A stretch of 64,000 nucleotides of DNA from Flammeovirga aprica JL-4 (GCF_012844305.1 NZ_JABANE010000008.1:62001-126000), one strand, 5' to 3'. Positions 1 to 8,553 are shown, counted from the first letter of the stretch. Numbers and translations: made by a program. Notes: generated by a model from the letters alone, not told the origin.

Positions 1-372
1 CAAGCTTATGCAGGTATCGACAACATGTTTAAAGCGGCAAAGAAGATAGGTTTTGATAAAATTGGTTTTGGTACAGACATTATCACTGACCCTTCAAGAA
101 TAGATGCTTTAAATGACGAGTTTATCTTCAGACAAGACTGGTTTACCAACGCTGAAATTCTTCAACAAGCTACTTCTAAGTCAGGTGAGCTCTTAGGAAT
201 GTCTCACCGTTTCAGTCCAGGTAAAATAGGAGTAATTGAAGAAGGTGCAGTAGCAGACATTTTATTGATTGACGGTAATCCATTGGAAGACTTTAAAATC
301 CTTCAAGACCCTGAAAATAACCTTCATTTGATCATGAAAGACGGAAAGATCTTTAAGAACTTAGTGAAATAA
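1..372 (+). CDS. Amidohydrolase family protein, C-terminal part (5' end outside window)
   Basis: The reading frame is open from base 1 (the in-frame ATG at 25 is internal), so this is the last about 123 residues of a longer enzyme. It shows the usual end of a metal-dependent amidohydrolase (imidazolonepropionase-like): a GFGTDII segment where the metal-binding Asp of the barrel sits, then the MSHRFSPGKIGVIEEGAVADILLIDGNP-type return to the composite beta domain (residues GKIG, EGAVADILL, DGNPLED). Substrate cannot be told from the fragment. It ends with TAA and is followed by a long gap, so it is probably the last gene of its unit. Confidence 0.85.
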   Translation, partial: QAYAGIDNMFKAAKKIGFDKIGFGTDIITDPSRIDALNDEFIFRQDWFTNAEILQQATSKSGELLGMSHRFSPGKIGVIEEGAVADILLIDGNPLEDFKILQDPENNLHLIMKDGKIFKNLVK

Positions 373-1039
373 ACGACCATAATTAGGACTAAAACCAACT
401 GTATTAAGGTATTATCTTGTAATGAGGTAATACCTTTTTTGATATAGAATAAGTGTTGCCGATTTTATACAACTACTTGCCGATATCTTATAACTCAAAC
501 CTTTTTCAATTGGTTAATTTTGAAGTAACAAAAGAGTAGAGAGCATTCATATTCTTTTGAATTAAGTTAAGTTGAAGAAAGCCCAAAAATAAAACTATTG
601 CTCCTTTTAGGCACCAGGTGAATTCATTACTAAACCTTAGTATTTGAATTGACCTTTTTGTGTCATTCATAAATAAGACCGTGTAAATCATTGGGTAGCA
701 ATCTTTCTAGTTTTGCAATATGATATTAAAAAGGAACAACATATCGTACACCATGGCTGAAGTCATGGGCTGGTGATACTGACTCCACCAACACTAAAGT
801 GCTGTCTTCGTTTCCAACCTTCAAGACTTAAGTCTTGGATAGGTTGCAGTATCACTTGCCCATTGTTTTAACTATGGTGCACGAAACACAAGGAATGAAG
901 AGAATGGATCGTATTGTGTTTTTTATGGTGGTCAGGCGGACGTTGCAATGTAATATCCCTACAACTGTATTCATCATAAATGATATTCCTCTTTAATATT
1001 CCAACAACTTGATTACAAAATTATTTTGAATGCTGTTTT
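373..1039. other. Long intergenic region; no convincing gene
   Basis: No reading frame here looks like a protein; a 61-codon minus-strand frame at 506-691 has no recognisable features. The only structure seen is the nested inverted repeat at 744-884, listed separately. The last about 80 bases are AT-rich and should hold the promoter of the porin gene. Confidence 0.5.
744..884. repeat. Nested inverted-repeat element (REP/IS200-like remnant)
   Basis: Outer arms TCGTACACCAT (744-754) and ATGGTGCACGA (874-884) pair with one mismatch. Inside them GGGCTGGTGATACTG (767-781) pairs with CAGTATCACTTGCCC (847-861). At the centre CAACCT (815-820) pairs with AGGTTG (841-846) around the perfect 16-base palindrome 822-837. 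The arrangement of imperfect outer arms and a central hairpin is like the ends of IS200/IS605 elements or REP sequences mobilised by Y1 transposases, but no transposase gene is present. It could also be a structured RNA. Confidence 0.45.
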
Positions 1040-2251
1040 ATGAAAACTATACAACTATTCATCCTTGCGTTAGTATTGATGGCAGGGGATTTATTTGCAC
1101 AAGGTTTTATTTCTGACCAAATCACCAAAAATAAAGACGGAATAGCCCTTGAAGATTCTACATTTATTGGGTCTTGGCCCATGTTTGGAAAAGGAAATGT
1201 AAGAATGAAAATCGGGGGTTATATGAAAAACGATTTTGTCTATGATGTCAATGGAACAAGAGACAAAACACAGTTTTTAATGTCCACCATTCCTGTACAA
1301 GGAGAGGCGGATTATGGAAGTACGGGTTATGTGAGCTTTTTCTCCAAGGAAACAAGAATTAACCTGGACGTCAGGAGCAAAGTCAATAATACGCCTGTAC
1401 AGATGTTTTTTGAAGGCGATTTCTTCTCTTCAGTAGGAAATCAGTTTAGAATTAGACATGCTTATATCAAAGTAGGAGGATTCACATTTGGACAAACATG
1501 GACCAACCTTACTTTCTTAGAAACACTTCCCTTTATTATAGATTTTGCTGCTGGCGATGCCTTGTTTGGTGGTAGATCTAATCAGATCAGATATGAGACC
1601 AATATCAACAAAAATTGGCTTTTCGGTGCAAGTATTGAATACCTTGAAAACATGGGGATAGAAAATCCAAATACTTTAAATGGTGTGGCTCAAGCCCAAC
1701 TTCCATTAGTCTCCATGAAATTTATTTATAGTAAAAACAATACAAAACTATTTTTCGGAGCAAGTGCAGCTCAACTGCATTGGACGGGAGGCCCTGAAGG
1801 TAAAAATGCTTCCACGCCACAATTGGATGTGATTTTTGGAGGTAGAAGACAGATTGATAAAAAGAATTCAGTGTCTTTCAATGTGAACTACGGTGTGGGT
1901 TCAGGTGAAAATATCTTAGCATTTATAGGAAGTAATGCCAATGCAGTACTTACACAAGAAGGAGAACTAGTGGCTATGAAATCATTTTCGGCCCTAGTAG
2001 GATATACACATCACTGGAATGAAAAATGGTCATCCAACTTCTCGTATGCTTACGGTTGGCTGATGGATATTCCAGATTCCAGAGATCCATTTGCTTTGAA
2101 AGCGGGAGGTATTTCTCATGTCAATTTAGTTTGGCAACCCTTAAAATATTTCTCAACAGGTATAGAATACATGAGAGGAGCCCAGAGAACAGCCAATAGT
2201 AGTTTTGGTGTAGCGAATAGAGTGCAGTTTATGACCAAGTTTGATTTTTAA
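1040..2251 (+). CDS. DcaP-like outer-membrane porin
   Basis: 403 residues with a signal peptide (cleavage after about FAQ-21). The sequence has the marks of the DcaP trimeric porin family: a first barrel strand KIGGYMKNDFVYDVNG, then SKETRINLDVRSK, FFEGDFFSS and RIRHAYIKVGGFTFGQTW, ending in an aromatic residue (TKFDF) as outer-membrane barrels do. Porins of this family pass small, often dicarboxylic or aromatic, solutes across the outer membrane; substrate here is unknown. It stands alone, with about 670 bases of non-coding DNA before it. Confidence 0.85.
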   Translation: MKTIQLFILALVLMAGDLFAQGFISDQITKNKDGIALEDSTFIGSWPMFGKGNVRMKIGGYMKNDFVYDVNGTRDKTQFLMSTIPVQGEADYGSTGYVSFFSKETRINLDVRSKVNNTPVQMFFEGDFFSSVGNQFRIRHAYIKVGGFTFGQTWTNLTFLETLPFIIDFAAGDALFGGRSNQIRYETNINKNWLFGASIEYLENMGIENPNTLNGVAQAQLPLVSMKFIYSKNNTKLFFGASAAQLHWTGGPEGKNASTPQLDVIFGGRRQIDKKNSVSFNVNYGVGSGENILAFIGSNANAVLTQEGELVAMKSFSALVGYTHHWNEKWSSNFSYAYGWLMDIPDSRDPFALKAGGISHVNLVWQPLKYFSTGIEYMRGAQRTANSSFGVANRVQFMTKFDF

Positions 2252-2387
2252 TATCAATCGACATTTGACAATAATATGCAAATGACTGACATTTTTTTAT
2301 AAATGATTCATGAACAAAACCATGATCTTTGTAACATGCTCATTGCATATCACAGTAATAAATTTTCAATCTAATTATCTCATAAAA

Positions 2388-2789
2388 ATGAAAAAGCTAT
2401 TCTTCTCATTGCTAGTTTCTGTAAGTATTTTCAATATCAATGCACAAGATATTCTTCCTTCAAAAGAAAAGACTTTAGTCAAAGAAATTTCCTTAGAAAC
2501 AAGTCATCATCATGTATCTAAATTGGTGAAAGATATTTGTTTTTCTAATTCAATTAATGGATTCGACCATAATGATTGGAGAAGTATGGAATCAATAGAT
2601 TTATTAAAAAAAGATTTAATGGGATTAGAGCAATCAACAATTTCAGATGAGAAGGAGACAAAGGATATGAAACTTCTCAATGAATTACAATTAGGGCAGT
2701 CATTAGATCAAATTCATTTAAACATTAGAGATTACTTTGGTTCTGAAGCAAGCGTGCTTCATCTTGAAACCAATCAATTTATAAAATAA
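2388..2789 (+). CDS. Small secreted protein of unknown function
   Basis: The frame opens at 2310, but the ATG at 2388 is a better start because it begins a textbook signal peptide (MKKLFFSLLVSVSIFNINAQ). The mature part of about 113 residues is hydrophilic, with a His-rich stretch (SHHHVSKLVKDI) and many Asp/Glu/Lys residues; no family is recognised. The three His residues could bind metal but this is a guess. It follows the porin by about 135 bases and may be transcribed with it. Confidence 0.6.
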   Translation: MKKLFFSLLVSVSIFNINAQDILPSKEKTLVKEISLETSHHHVSKLVKDICFSNSINGFDHNDWRSMESIDLLKKDLMGLEQSTISDEKETKDMKLLNELQLGQSLDQIHLNIRDYFGSEASVLHLETNQFIK

Positions 2790-2795
2790 AAAACA

Positions 2796-3146
2796 CAGTG
2801 TAAAGTAAGTTTTTTGCTATTTGTAGTTTTTAGAAATCAGGAGATTTCTGATGATTTGTAGGACACGAATGACGCTATCGCTTAACATTCGCGCCAGTCA
2901 ACTTTCTAACATTTTATTTTAGTGGTACGATTCCCGGCCTTGAAGGGAAAAGCGTTAAGAATTTCATGTATTGAGCCGTTAAAAATGATTTTCTTGTTTG
3001 AGCTTTAGCGAGTTTAAAATCATTTAGGCGAAAGGAATGGAATTTAGCTTTTGACTTCTAAGCCTAGATTTTTTGCTTCGTTTTTCATCAATGGAAAAAT
3101 GAAGAAGAAGGAAGCTTGAAAGTAGATGAAAACTTAGTTTACAGTG
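2796..3146. repeat. MITE-like non-coding element bounded by terminal inverted repeats
   Basis: CAGTGTAAAGTAAGTTTTT at 2796-2814 is the inverted counterpart of GAAAACTTAGTTTACAGTG at 3128-3146 (16 of 19 pair). The about 350 bases in between carry no plausible gene but contain further small palindromic pieces (CGAATG...CATTCG near 2866-2892). Size, terminal inverted repeats and lack of coding content fit a miniature transposable element; no clear target duplication was found. Confidence 0.4.
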
Positions 3147-3164
3147 AAATGAGTTTTTGATAAT

Positions 3165-3200
3165 AAAAAAGAGGTTGATACCGCACTGGTATCAACCTCT
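3165..3200 (-). terminator. Intrinsic terminator of the U32-ferredoxin operon
   Basis: GAGGTTGATACC (3171-3182) and GGTATCAACCTC (3188-3199) form a perfect 12-bp stem with a 5-base loop; in the minus direction it is followed by a run of six T (A-run 3165-3170 on the plus strand). Confidence 0.85.
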
Positions 3201-3222
3201 TTACATTTAGTCAAATCCTTAA

Positions 3223-3456
3223 TTAAAACTCTTTGACTTTTATGATTTTCACAGGACAAGCCTCAGCCGCCTTAATATTTTCATCTAGTTCAATAGGACT
3301 CACCTTAGTAGTATAAAAGCCTTTTTTGTTGACTCCACCCACCAAAGTAGCTTTCCCATCTCTTTTTGACATCACCCATCTGTCAGGAGCAAACTCCACA
3401 CAATAGTTACAGCCAATGCATTTATTTCGTTGATGCGTAATTGTAATTTTACTCAT
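3223..3456 (-). CDS. [4Fe-4S] ferredoxin
   Basis: 77 residues with one cluster-binding set: C13-x2-C16-x2-C19 in KCIGCNYCVEFAP and a distant Cys in EACPVKII. Such small ferredoxins carry one [4Fe-4S] cluster and pass electrons one at a time. It lies 16 bases downstream of the U32 gene and shares its terminator, so it may supply electrons to, or be matured with, the U32 protein, whose homologues (TrhP) carry an iron-sulphur cluster; that link is inferred from the operon. Confidence 0.88.
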   Translation of the reverse strand: MSKITITHQRNKCIGCNYCVEFAPDRWVMSKRDGKATLVGGVNKKGFYTTKVSPIELDENIKAAEACPVKIIKVKEF

Positions 3457-3472
3457 AATCGTTTTTGACGAA

Positions 3473-4753
3473 TTAAGCTTCTACAGTTTCTGCATCCACT
3501 AATTTATACAATTTATCAGAAGGACGGATTTGCGTATCCAATTTGATACTGAACGTATCGCCTTTTACTGCCATCTCTTTCTTTCCTTCATCGTTGACGT
3601 GAAGTTCTTCCACTACAGTTTCTACCACACCAGTAGTAGGACCAGTGATTAGAAGTTTATCACCTACTTTTACTTTTTGTGTTTCTAATTGGAATTCCGC
3701 CACTTGAATATTTTTGAAATAACGACGACCGTTACCCAAGAATACCTTTCTCGTTTTGGCTTTAGAACCGTGCTGATCTGTCCATTTACCCATTTCTTGA
3801 CCAAGGTAGTAACCACCCCAGAATCCACGGTTGTAAACTTCAGTCATACGCTCTTTCCACTGCTCACCTTTCTCTTTAGTGTAAGTACCTTCGAAGTAGC
3901 TGTCAATTGCTTCTCTGTAGCATTGAGCAACAGTCTTCACGTATTCAGGACCTTTACCACGACCTTCAATTTTCAATACTTTCACCCCAGTATCCAATAA
4001 TTGATCTAGGAAGTCGATAGTACATAAATCTTCCGGCGACATGATGTACTCATTGTCGATCTCTAATTCGTGACCGTCTTCGATGTCAATTACCTTATAC
4101 TTTCTACGGCAGTTTTGAACACAAGCACCTCTGTTTGCAGATGAGTTTTGCGTATGTAGTGATAAGTAACACTTACCAGAAACTGCCATACACAATGCAC
4201 CGTGAGCAAATACTTCCACTTCTACCAATTCACCTGAAGGACCCGTGATGTTCTCGTTTTTGATCGTATCACAGATGGTCTTCATTTGAACCATAGAAAG
4301 TTCTCTTGAAAGTACCATTACGTCTGCAAATGTAGAGTAGAAACGTACTGTCTCCGCATTTGTAATGTTCACTTGCGTTGAGATATGTACTTCAACACCG
4401 ATTCTGAATGCATAAGCAATAACAGCTTGGTCAGAAGCGATGATGGCAGTAATACCAGATTCCTTTACACGATCCACAACTCTACGCATAATTGATAAAT
4501 CATGCTCATAGATAATTGTGTTAAGTGTTAAATAAGATCTTACGCCATTCTCATTACAGATGCGAGCCACTTCCTCAAGATCATCAAGAGTGAAGTTCAT
4601 AGAGGCACGAGCTCTCATATTGAGCTGTTCTACCCCAAAATATATAGAGTCGGCTCCACCTTGGATGGCAGCCATCATTGAGTCAAATCCGCCTGCAGGC
4701 GCCATTAATTCTACTGGACGTTTTGTTGCAGGTTTTTTAAATTTATGCTCCAC
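3473..4753 (-). CDS. trhP: U32 family protein, TrhP/YegQ-like (tRNA U34 hydroxylation)
   Basis: 426 residues. It shows the U32 core from the start: ELMAPAGGFDSMMAAIQGGADSIYFG, RARASMNF, then the family signature EVFAHGALCMAVSGKCYLS and the Cys-rich NRGACVQNCRRKY. C-terminal beta-barrel follows (GDKLLITGPTTGVVE). E. coli TrhP (YegQ) uses prephenate to make 5-hydroxyuridine at tRNA position 34; the older label peptidase is probably wrong for this clade. Length and order of blocks match the YegQ group. Forms an operon with the ferredoxin downstream. The promoter lies in 4754-4830, next to the supposed phage integration site. Confidence 0.82.
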   Translation of the reverse strand: MEHKFKKPATKRPVELMAPAGGFDSMMAAIQGGADSIYFGVEQLNMRARASMNFTLDDLEEVARICNENGVRSYLTLNTIIYEHDLSIMRRVVDRVKESGITAIIASDQAVIAYAFRIGVEVHISTQVNITNAETVRFYSTFADVMVLSRELSMVQMKTICDTIKNENITGPSGELVEVEVFAHGALCMAVSGKCYLSLHTQNSSANRGACVQNCRRKYKVIDIEDGHELEIDNEYIMSPEDLCTIDFLDQLLDTGVKVLKIEGRGKGPEYVKTVAQCYREAIDSYFEGTYTKEKGEQWKERMTEVYNRGFWGGYYLGQEMGKWTDQHGSKAKTRKVFLGNGRRYFKNIQVAEFQLETQKVKVGDKLLITGPTTGVVETVVEELHVNDEGKKEMAVKGDTFSIKLDTQIRPSDKLYKLVDAETVEA

Positions 4754-4773
4754 TTTATGTTTATTTTAAAATT

Positions 4774-4826
4774 CGGTTTGAAAAAATAGCATAATTCAAA
4801 CCAACTGATAATCAATCTATTTTTCG
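4774..4826. repeat. Candidate attL (left prophage end)
   Basis: CGGTTTGAAAAAATA (4774-4788) matches CGGTTTGCAAAAATA (44713-44727) at 14 of 15 positions, and both are followed within 20-25 bases by TAATCAAT then TTTTTCG. A second pair, TGATAATCAA, occurs at 4806-4815 and 44783-44792. Position just outside the leftmost phage gene and just outside the integrase fits attachment sites, but no single long identical core was found. Confidence 0.3.
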
Positions 4827-4894
4827 ACAATTCAAAACTGTGACACCTTTGGTACAGCTGATTGACCGGCAAAGATAAGGGATATTTACTTATC

Positions 4895-5323
4895 TTAAGA
4901 AACGTTTTTAAGAATATTAGTAACTATCTCTATTTCAGTAGTTTCTTTGCCTGTTGAATTGCCGTTAAGCTTTCCCAGAGTCGAGTTTATATTACTTAAC
5001 AAAGTATCATGTAATAATAATTTCTCTTGTAGTAACCCCATTTGGCTTTTTACTTCCTCTTTGAACTTATCAAACTCTGATTTTGGAGGCTCTGGATCTA
5101 ATTCTAAATTTTTTGCTCCTAGATTAAAGATGAACCAATTCATATTTAAGTTAGGAAAGTCCTCTTGAATTAATTCAAACATTTCTTTTGTTGGATATGA
5201 GGCTTTACAGTAGTTCCATATTGTACCTCTTGACTTGTTGATTCTTTCAGCAAGTTTATCAGCATCAGCATTCGTCTTGATACCGTAAAGCTCTCTGAAA
5301 TTTTCTCCTGCTATTGCTTTCAT
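4895..5323 (-). CDS. Repressor-like helix-turn-helix protein
   Basis: 142 residues. Residues about 10-60 look like an HTH domain (ADKLAERINKSRGTIWNYCKA, with helix-turn-helix around ERINKSRGTIW). Residues about 75-125 form a likely coiled coil (KFKEEVKSQMGLLQEKLLLHD) that could allow oligomerisation. It is the leftmost phage gene, transcribed leftward and divergent from the early genes, the usual place of a lysogeny repressor. There is no S24 peptidase domain, so induction by RecA-stimulated self-cleavage is not expected. Family not identified beyond this. Confidence 0.65.
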   Translation of the reverse strand: MKAIAGENFRELYGIKTNADADKLAERINKSRGTIWNYCKASYPTKEMFELIQEDFPNLNMNWFIFNLGAKNLELDPEPPKSEFDKFKEEVKSQMGLLQEKLLLHDTLLSNINSTLGKLNGNSTGKETTEIEIVTNILKNVS

Positions 5324-5501
5324 GAGATAAAAATAATTATTCTAGTTAAAATATTTTGATTTAAAGCGAATCATTTATATTATTGCTTATCAATTAAAAA
5401 TAATTGATCTAGTGCAATATAATTACTTTATACTGAAAAAGACAAAAATGTAAGTCTTTTACTGAAAAAGTATAATTAAAACTCAAAAAAGCTAATATAA
5501 A
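5324..5501. promoter_or_regulatory. Divergent control region of repressor and early genes
   Basis: 178 bases between divergent genes. Two near-identical direct repeats of the form AAAAATAATTnnTCTAGT lie at 5329-5346 and 5396-5413 (67 bases apart). TACTGAAAAAG occurs twice (5431-5441 and 5460-5470), and AAAAGAC (5437-5443) pairs with GTCTTTT (5454-5460). These are good candidates for operators of the 4895-5323 repressor and for early promoters. Confidence 0.55.
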
Positions 5502-6086
5502 ATGAAAGAATTAATGATTGATATAGAGACACTTGGGGTAAAGCGAGGTTGCTTGATTCTGAGTATTGGAGCAAAGTTTTTTGATAAAAACGGTCTCACA
5601 GATGCTTCATTTTATTCAGTATTAAATAGATCTATGTCTGAACTTCACAGTTGGGAAGTAGATGAAAAAACGCTGGAATGGTGGTATGATCAAGATCCTG
5701 ACGTAAGAAATGAAGCATTCTCAGGTAAAACACATCCAGGGACAGCTATTGAAAATTTAGCGAGTTTCATTTTAAAGCATAAAGGAGATGAAGAAATCAA
5801 GGTTTGGGCTAACCCTCCTCAATTCGATTTGGAAATACTTAAAGCCTATTTTCACTTCTATGAAGTAAAATTGCCCTGGTCACATAGAGATGAGAGATGT
5901 TTAAGAACTTACGTCTATGAAAATGGCGGTAAAGAGTTGAAATATAAGTACCTCAATGCCTCAAATGAAAGACATAATGCACTTGTAGATTGTGATTTAC
6001 AGATCAGGTACTTAACAGCTTTGAGAAGTGTTATGCAAGGTGTTGATCCTTCAATTTTTCATTTAAACCCATCAAAAAATGCCTAA
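5502..6086 (+). CDS. 3'-5' exonuclease, DEDD superfamily (Rv2179c-like)
   Basis: 194 residues. The N-terminus MKELMIDIETLGVKRG holds the Exo I motif (D7-x-E9). Further acids are seen in WANPPQFDLEILKAYF (Exo II, Asp) and in NERHNALVDCDLQIRYL (Exo III with His and Asp), which makes it a DEDDh-type nuclease. The pattern WWYDQDPDVR is typical of the Rv2179c-like/phage exonuclease group. In phages such enzymes degrade or process nucleic acid early in infection. First gene of the rightward early operon; it overlaps the next gene by 8 bases. Confidence 0.85.
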   Translation: MKELMIDIETLGVKRGCLILSIGAKFFDKNGLTDASFYSVLNRSMSELHSWEVDEKTLEWWYDQDPDVRNEAFSGKTHPGTAIENLASFILKHKGDEEIKVWANPPQFDLEILKAYFHFYEVKLPWSHRDERCLRTYVYENGGKELKYKYLNASNERHNALVDCDLQIRYLTALRSVMQGVDPSIFHLNPSKNA

Positions 6087-6267
6087 GAAATACTACATGG
6101 GATTGAAAGGTGTAAAAAAGGAAATAGATAAAGACACCTATGATATGATTAAAGGTTTGAAAGAGATCATACTTTCTAAAAGAAGGAATGTTGAGATTGG
6201 AGTTAAGATTGATGCAAAATCAAAGGATGTGGGAGAAGTGACAGATTTAAAAATAGAATCAAAATGA
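6079..6267 (+). CDS. Small phage protein of unknown function
   Basis: 62 residues, basic (many Lys), no recognised domain: MPKKYYMGLKGVKKEIDKD then a helical part IKGLKEIILSKRRN. Overlaps the exonuclease by 8 bases and the following gene by 4, so it is translated as part of the same early message. Confidence 0.55.
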   Translation: MPKKYYMGLKGVKKEIDKDTYDMIKGLKEIILSKRRNVEIGVKIDAKSKDVGEVTDLKIESK

Positions 6268-6545
6268 ATCTAACTAAAGAAGAAAAAAGCGCTATTGAAT
6301 TATTAAAAGGTGTATTGAATAGCTGTTTAAATGGTGAAGATATTAGAATTTCTACAGCTGATCACAATAGTATTAAAAGCGTTTTGGGCTTTGATATTAA
6401 AGCTTCTACTCTCAAAAAGAAGGAAGTCAAAGAAATTAAAAGAGGTAAAAGTGATTTTAAAATAATCATCACAAATACAATGGGTAGTACTTACCCTGAT
6501 ACCTATGGTTTTTTCCCTTTCCAAATTAAAGAATTGAAAAGATGA
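6264..6545 (+). CDS. Small phage protein of unknown function
   Basis: 93 residues, Lys-rich, no recognised family. Starts with ATGA overlap on the preceding gene and ends overlapping the next by 4 bases. Helical first half (EEKSAIELLKGVLNSCLNG), then a beta-rich end (DFKIIITNTMGSTYPDTYGF). Confidence 0.55.
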   Translation: MNLTKEEKSAIELLKGVLNSCLNGEDIRISTADHNSIKSVLGFDIKASTLKKKEVKEIKRGKSDFKIIITNTMGSTYPDTYGFFPFQIKELKR

Positions 6546-7144
6546 ATTTATCTAAAGTAAAACAGTTCGAAAATAAATCATTGGTTCTCCTGGGGATGCT
6601 CCAGAGAGCCAGTGGCTTTATGCTCATTGTCGGAATGATGGCAATAGCACAAAGTGCTTCTATTGCTATTTTCTTTGCGAATATTTTCAGCATGAAAATC
6701 ACTTCTCAATTAGCCAATTTAATTAGCTCTTCAGACGCTTGGATTATACACCTTATTAGCGGTTGTTTTGGTATAATTGCAGGTTTGGTTATCGAGACAG
6801 GTTCCTTTTTCTTCGCTGTAAATGGAATGCGAAAGAGTAGCTATTTTTCAGCAACTGTATCAGGTATTTTATCGATTGCTAGCTATCACTCTATTTTCTA
6901 CGGTAACGAAATCAACGTTTTGTTAGGTTTTGGAATCTTCACATTAGGCTTCTATCCTAGCTTATTTATAATGATCGCATCTCACCAATTGGCAGAAAGA
7001 TTTAGTGACGATGCTCAGACGTTTACTAACGTTGCTCCAACGAATTACTACGATTCATCATCAATTCCCAACGAAGCATCAACGACCCAAACGGGCGGTG
7101 CTTCAGCGGAGTTTGAAGTGATGAAAAAACAATTAAGATCATAA
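6542..7144 (+). CDS. Membrane protein, about four transmembrane segments
   Basis: 200 residues. Hydrophobic stretches at about 26-47, 70-92, 100-120 and 125-147, then a polar Ser/Thr/Asn-rich cytoplasmic or external tail of about 50 residues with a short helix at the end (EFEVMKKQLRS). No family recognised. It overlaps the upstream gene by 4 bases and is followed by a second membrane/coiled-coil protein, so the two may work together at the membrane, for instance in exclusion of other phages; this is only an idea. The tail is coded with unusually many ACG, AAC and TCA codons. Confidence 0.6.
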   Translation: MNLSKVKQFENKSLVLLGMLQRASGFMLIVGMMAIAQSASIAIFFANIFSMKITSQLANLISSSDAWIIHLISGCFGIIAGLVIETGSFFFAVNGMRKSSYFSATVSGILSIASYHSIFYGNEINVLLGFGIFTLGFYPSLFIMIASHQLAERFSDDAQTFTNVAPTNYYDSSSIPNEASTTQTGGASAEFEVMKKQLRS

Positions 7145-7155
7145 CCCATTAAGTC

Positions 7156-7854
7156 ATGAAAACAGTAGACAAATTACTTAGTATAACGAATTTAATACGA
7201 GTGGGAATGTACACTATTTTAGTAGTGTTTTGTGCTAAAGTTGTAGCTAGAATAACCACTTTGGAGGTGAACGATACAGTACTTGTTGCTAACGTTTTAT
7301 TTGCCTCTATCCTATCGATGATGATTGTGAAAGCATACCTTAAAAACAAGCTTAATGAGGTCGAAAAAGCCGAAAAACGTTGTCAATCGTTAGAGAATCA
7401 ATTGTTAGAAGCAACGAATATCATAAAGAGTATGAAGCACGAAAATCAATCGTTAGAGAGTGATTTAGAAACGTCAAGATTCGATCTTCAAACGTTAAAG
7501 AAAAAGCACGATTCGCTAGATCGTTTATTCGAAGAAACTACTCATACTTTAGAGGAGCAAAGAAACGTCAACCTTTCGTTACGTGGCGAAGTGAAGTCGT
7601 TGAGAAACGTTGAGAAGTCGTTGAATGAGACAGTTGATAAACTTAATAATGAAGTACTTCAGCTGGAATCAAAAACCAATGAATTACAAATCGATTTACG
7701 TTCTGCAGATGAAACTTTAGCAGTGCAAAGAAATGAAATCGAATCGTTAGCAAACGTCAGCGAAGACTGGAAAAAGAAGTATAAATCAATCGTAGCAAGT
7801 GCGAGCCGTAAAGGAATTAAGCTTGCTGACTTACAAGTGGAAAAAGTAGGGTAA
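7156..7854 (+). CDS. Membrane-anchored coiled-coil protein
   Basis: 232 residues. Two hydrophobic segments (about 14-33 and 40-60) are followed by a long coiled coil from residue 65 to about 215 (VEKAEKRCQSLENQLLEA, LNETVDKLNNEVLQLESK), so the protein is probably held in the inner membrane with a long helical rod on one side. No enzyme motif. Serine is written repeatedly as TCG and threonine as ACG, unlike most neighbours. Overlaps the next gene by one base (TAATG). Confidence 0.6.
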   Translation: MKTVDKLLSITNLIRVGMYTILVVFCAKVVARITTLEVNDTVLVANVLFASILSMMIVKAYLKNKLNEVEKAEKRCQSLENQLLEATNIIKSMKHENQSLESDLETSRFDLQTLKKKHDSLDRLFEETTHTLEEQRNVNLSLRGEVKSLRNVEKSLNETVDKLNNEVLQLESKTNELQIDLRSADETLAVQRNEIESLANVSEDWKKKYKSIVASASRKGIKLADLQVEKVG

Positions 7855-8552
7855 TGGGAATTACTACAGCAATATATAAAACGTTCGACATCGAAGAAAC
7901 AAAGCATAGAAGTGCTCTTTTGAACCAAGTGACTAAAACGGTAGGTTGGACACCTAGCCACCGTTTGGTCCTTTCCAAGATCATTAATTTTTCATGGAAA
8001 GAAGGTTCTTCAATGAGCAACTGTTTTTATGCTGAACAAGCTGGAGTTAGCGAGTCATCGGTGAACAACTGTATTTCAAAATTTAAGAAACTAGGCGTAT
8101 TGATTGTTGAAAAAGCACAATCAGTATACAGACGAATTTCAATTGATTTCCAAAAGCTTTTAAAACTGGTATACATTCCGGATGAAGAAGCACTAAAAGA
8201 GGAAATCAGAAAAGAGCAAACAGAAAAGAAAGAAGCAGCACAAGACGAAAAAGTAAAAGCAATTCAAGATTTCGCTGTTCGTTGCCAGCAAAATGCTATC
8301 TGTCTAAACCTATTAAGTATTTATGAGCAAAGATTCATACTTCCAAATGTGAACGACAAACAACACTTAGAACGTAGAAAATCTAAGCTCTTCAAGATCA
8401 TATATGATATTACTCTATCAGCAGTCAATAAAGGATATAAAGCTGATCCTGTTAATGTTGTTATCAGTGTTTTGACGAAATCGATAAAGGATAATGACTA
8501 TCGTTTGAAGCACCATGAATTCTATTTATCCAACAAATCAAAAAGTGAGTAA
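7854..8552 (+). CDS. Winged-helix DNA-binding protein (replication/regulator-like)
   Basis: 232 residues. N-terminal about 90 residues form a winged helix of the HTH_36/replication-initiator type: VGWTPSHRLVLSKIINFSW, then CFYAEQAGVSESSVNNCISKFKKLGVLIVEK. The rest is helical and Lys/Glu-rich (EEIRKEQTEKKEAAQDEK) with no recognised domain. Phage proteins of this shape either start replication or regulate early genes; here the primase-helicase and presumed origin are 26 kb away, so the role is open. Confidence 0.65.
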   Translation: MGITTAIYKTFDIEETKHRSALLNQVTKTVGWTPSHRLVLSKIINFSWKEGSSMSNCFYAEQAGVSESSVNNCISKFKKLGVLIVEKAQSVYRRISIDFQKLLKLVYIPDEEALKEEIRKEQTEKKEAAQDEKVKAIQDFAVRCQQNAICLNLLSIYEQRFILPNVNDKQHLERRKSKLFKIIYDITLSAVNKGYKADPVNVVISVLTKSIKDNDYRLKHHEFYLSNKSKSE

Positions 8553-8553
8553 A

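Noticed and set aside
506..691. 61-codon minus-strand frame as a gene
   Set aside because: Composition looks random, with no start context or neighbours on that strand.
3689..4000. Plus-strand frame inside the U32 gene
   Set aside because: Shadow of a well-supported gene on the other strand.
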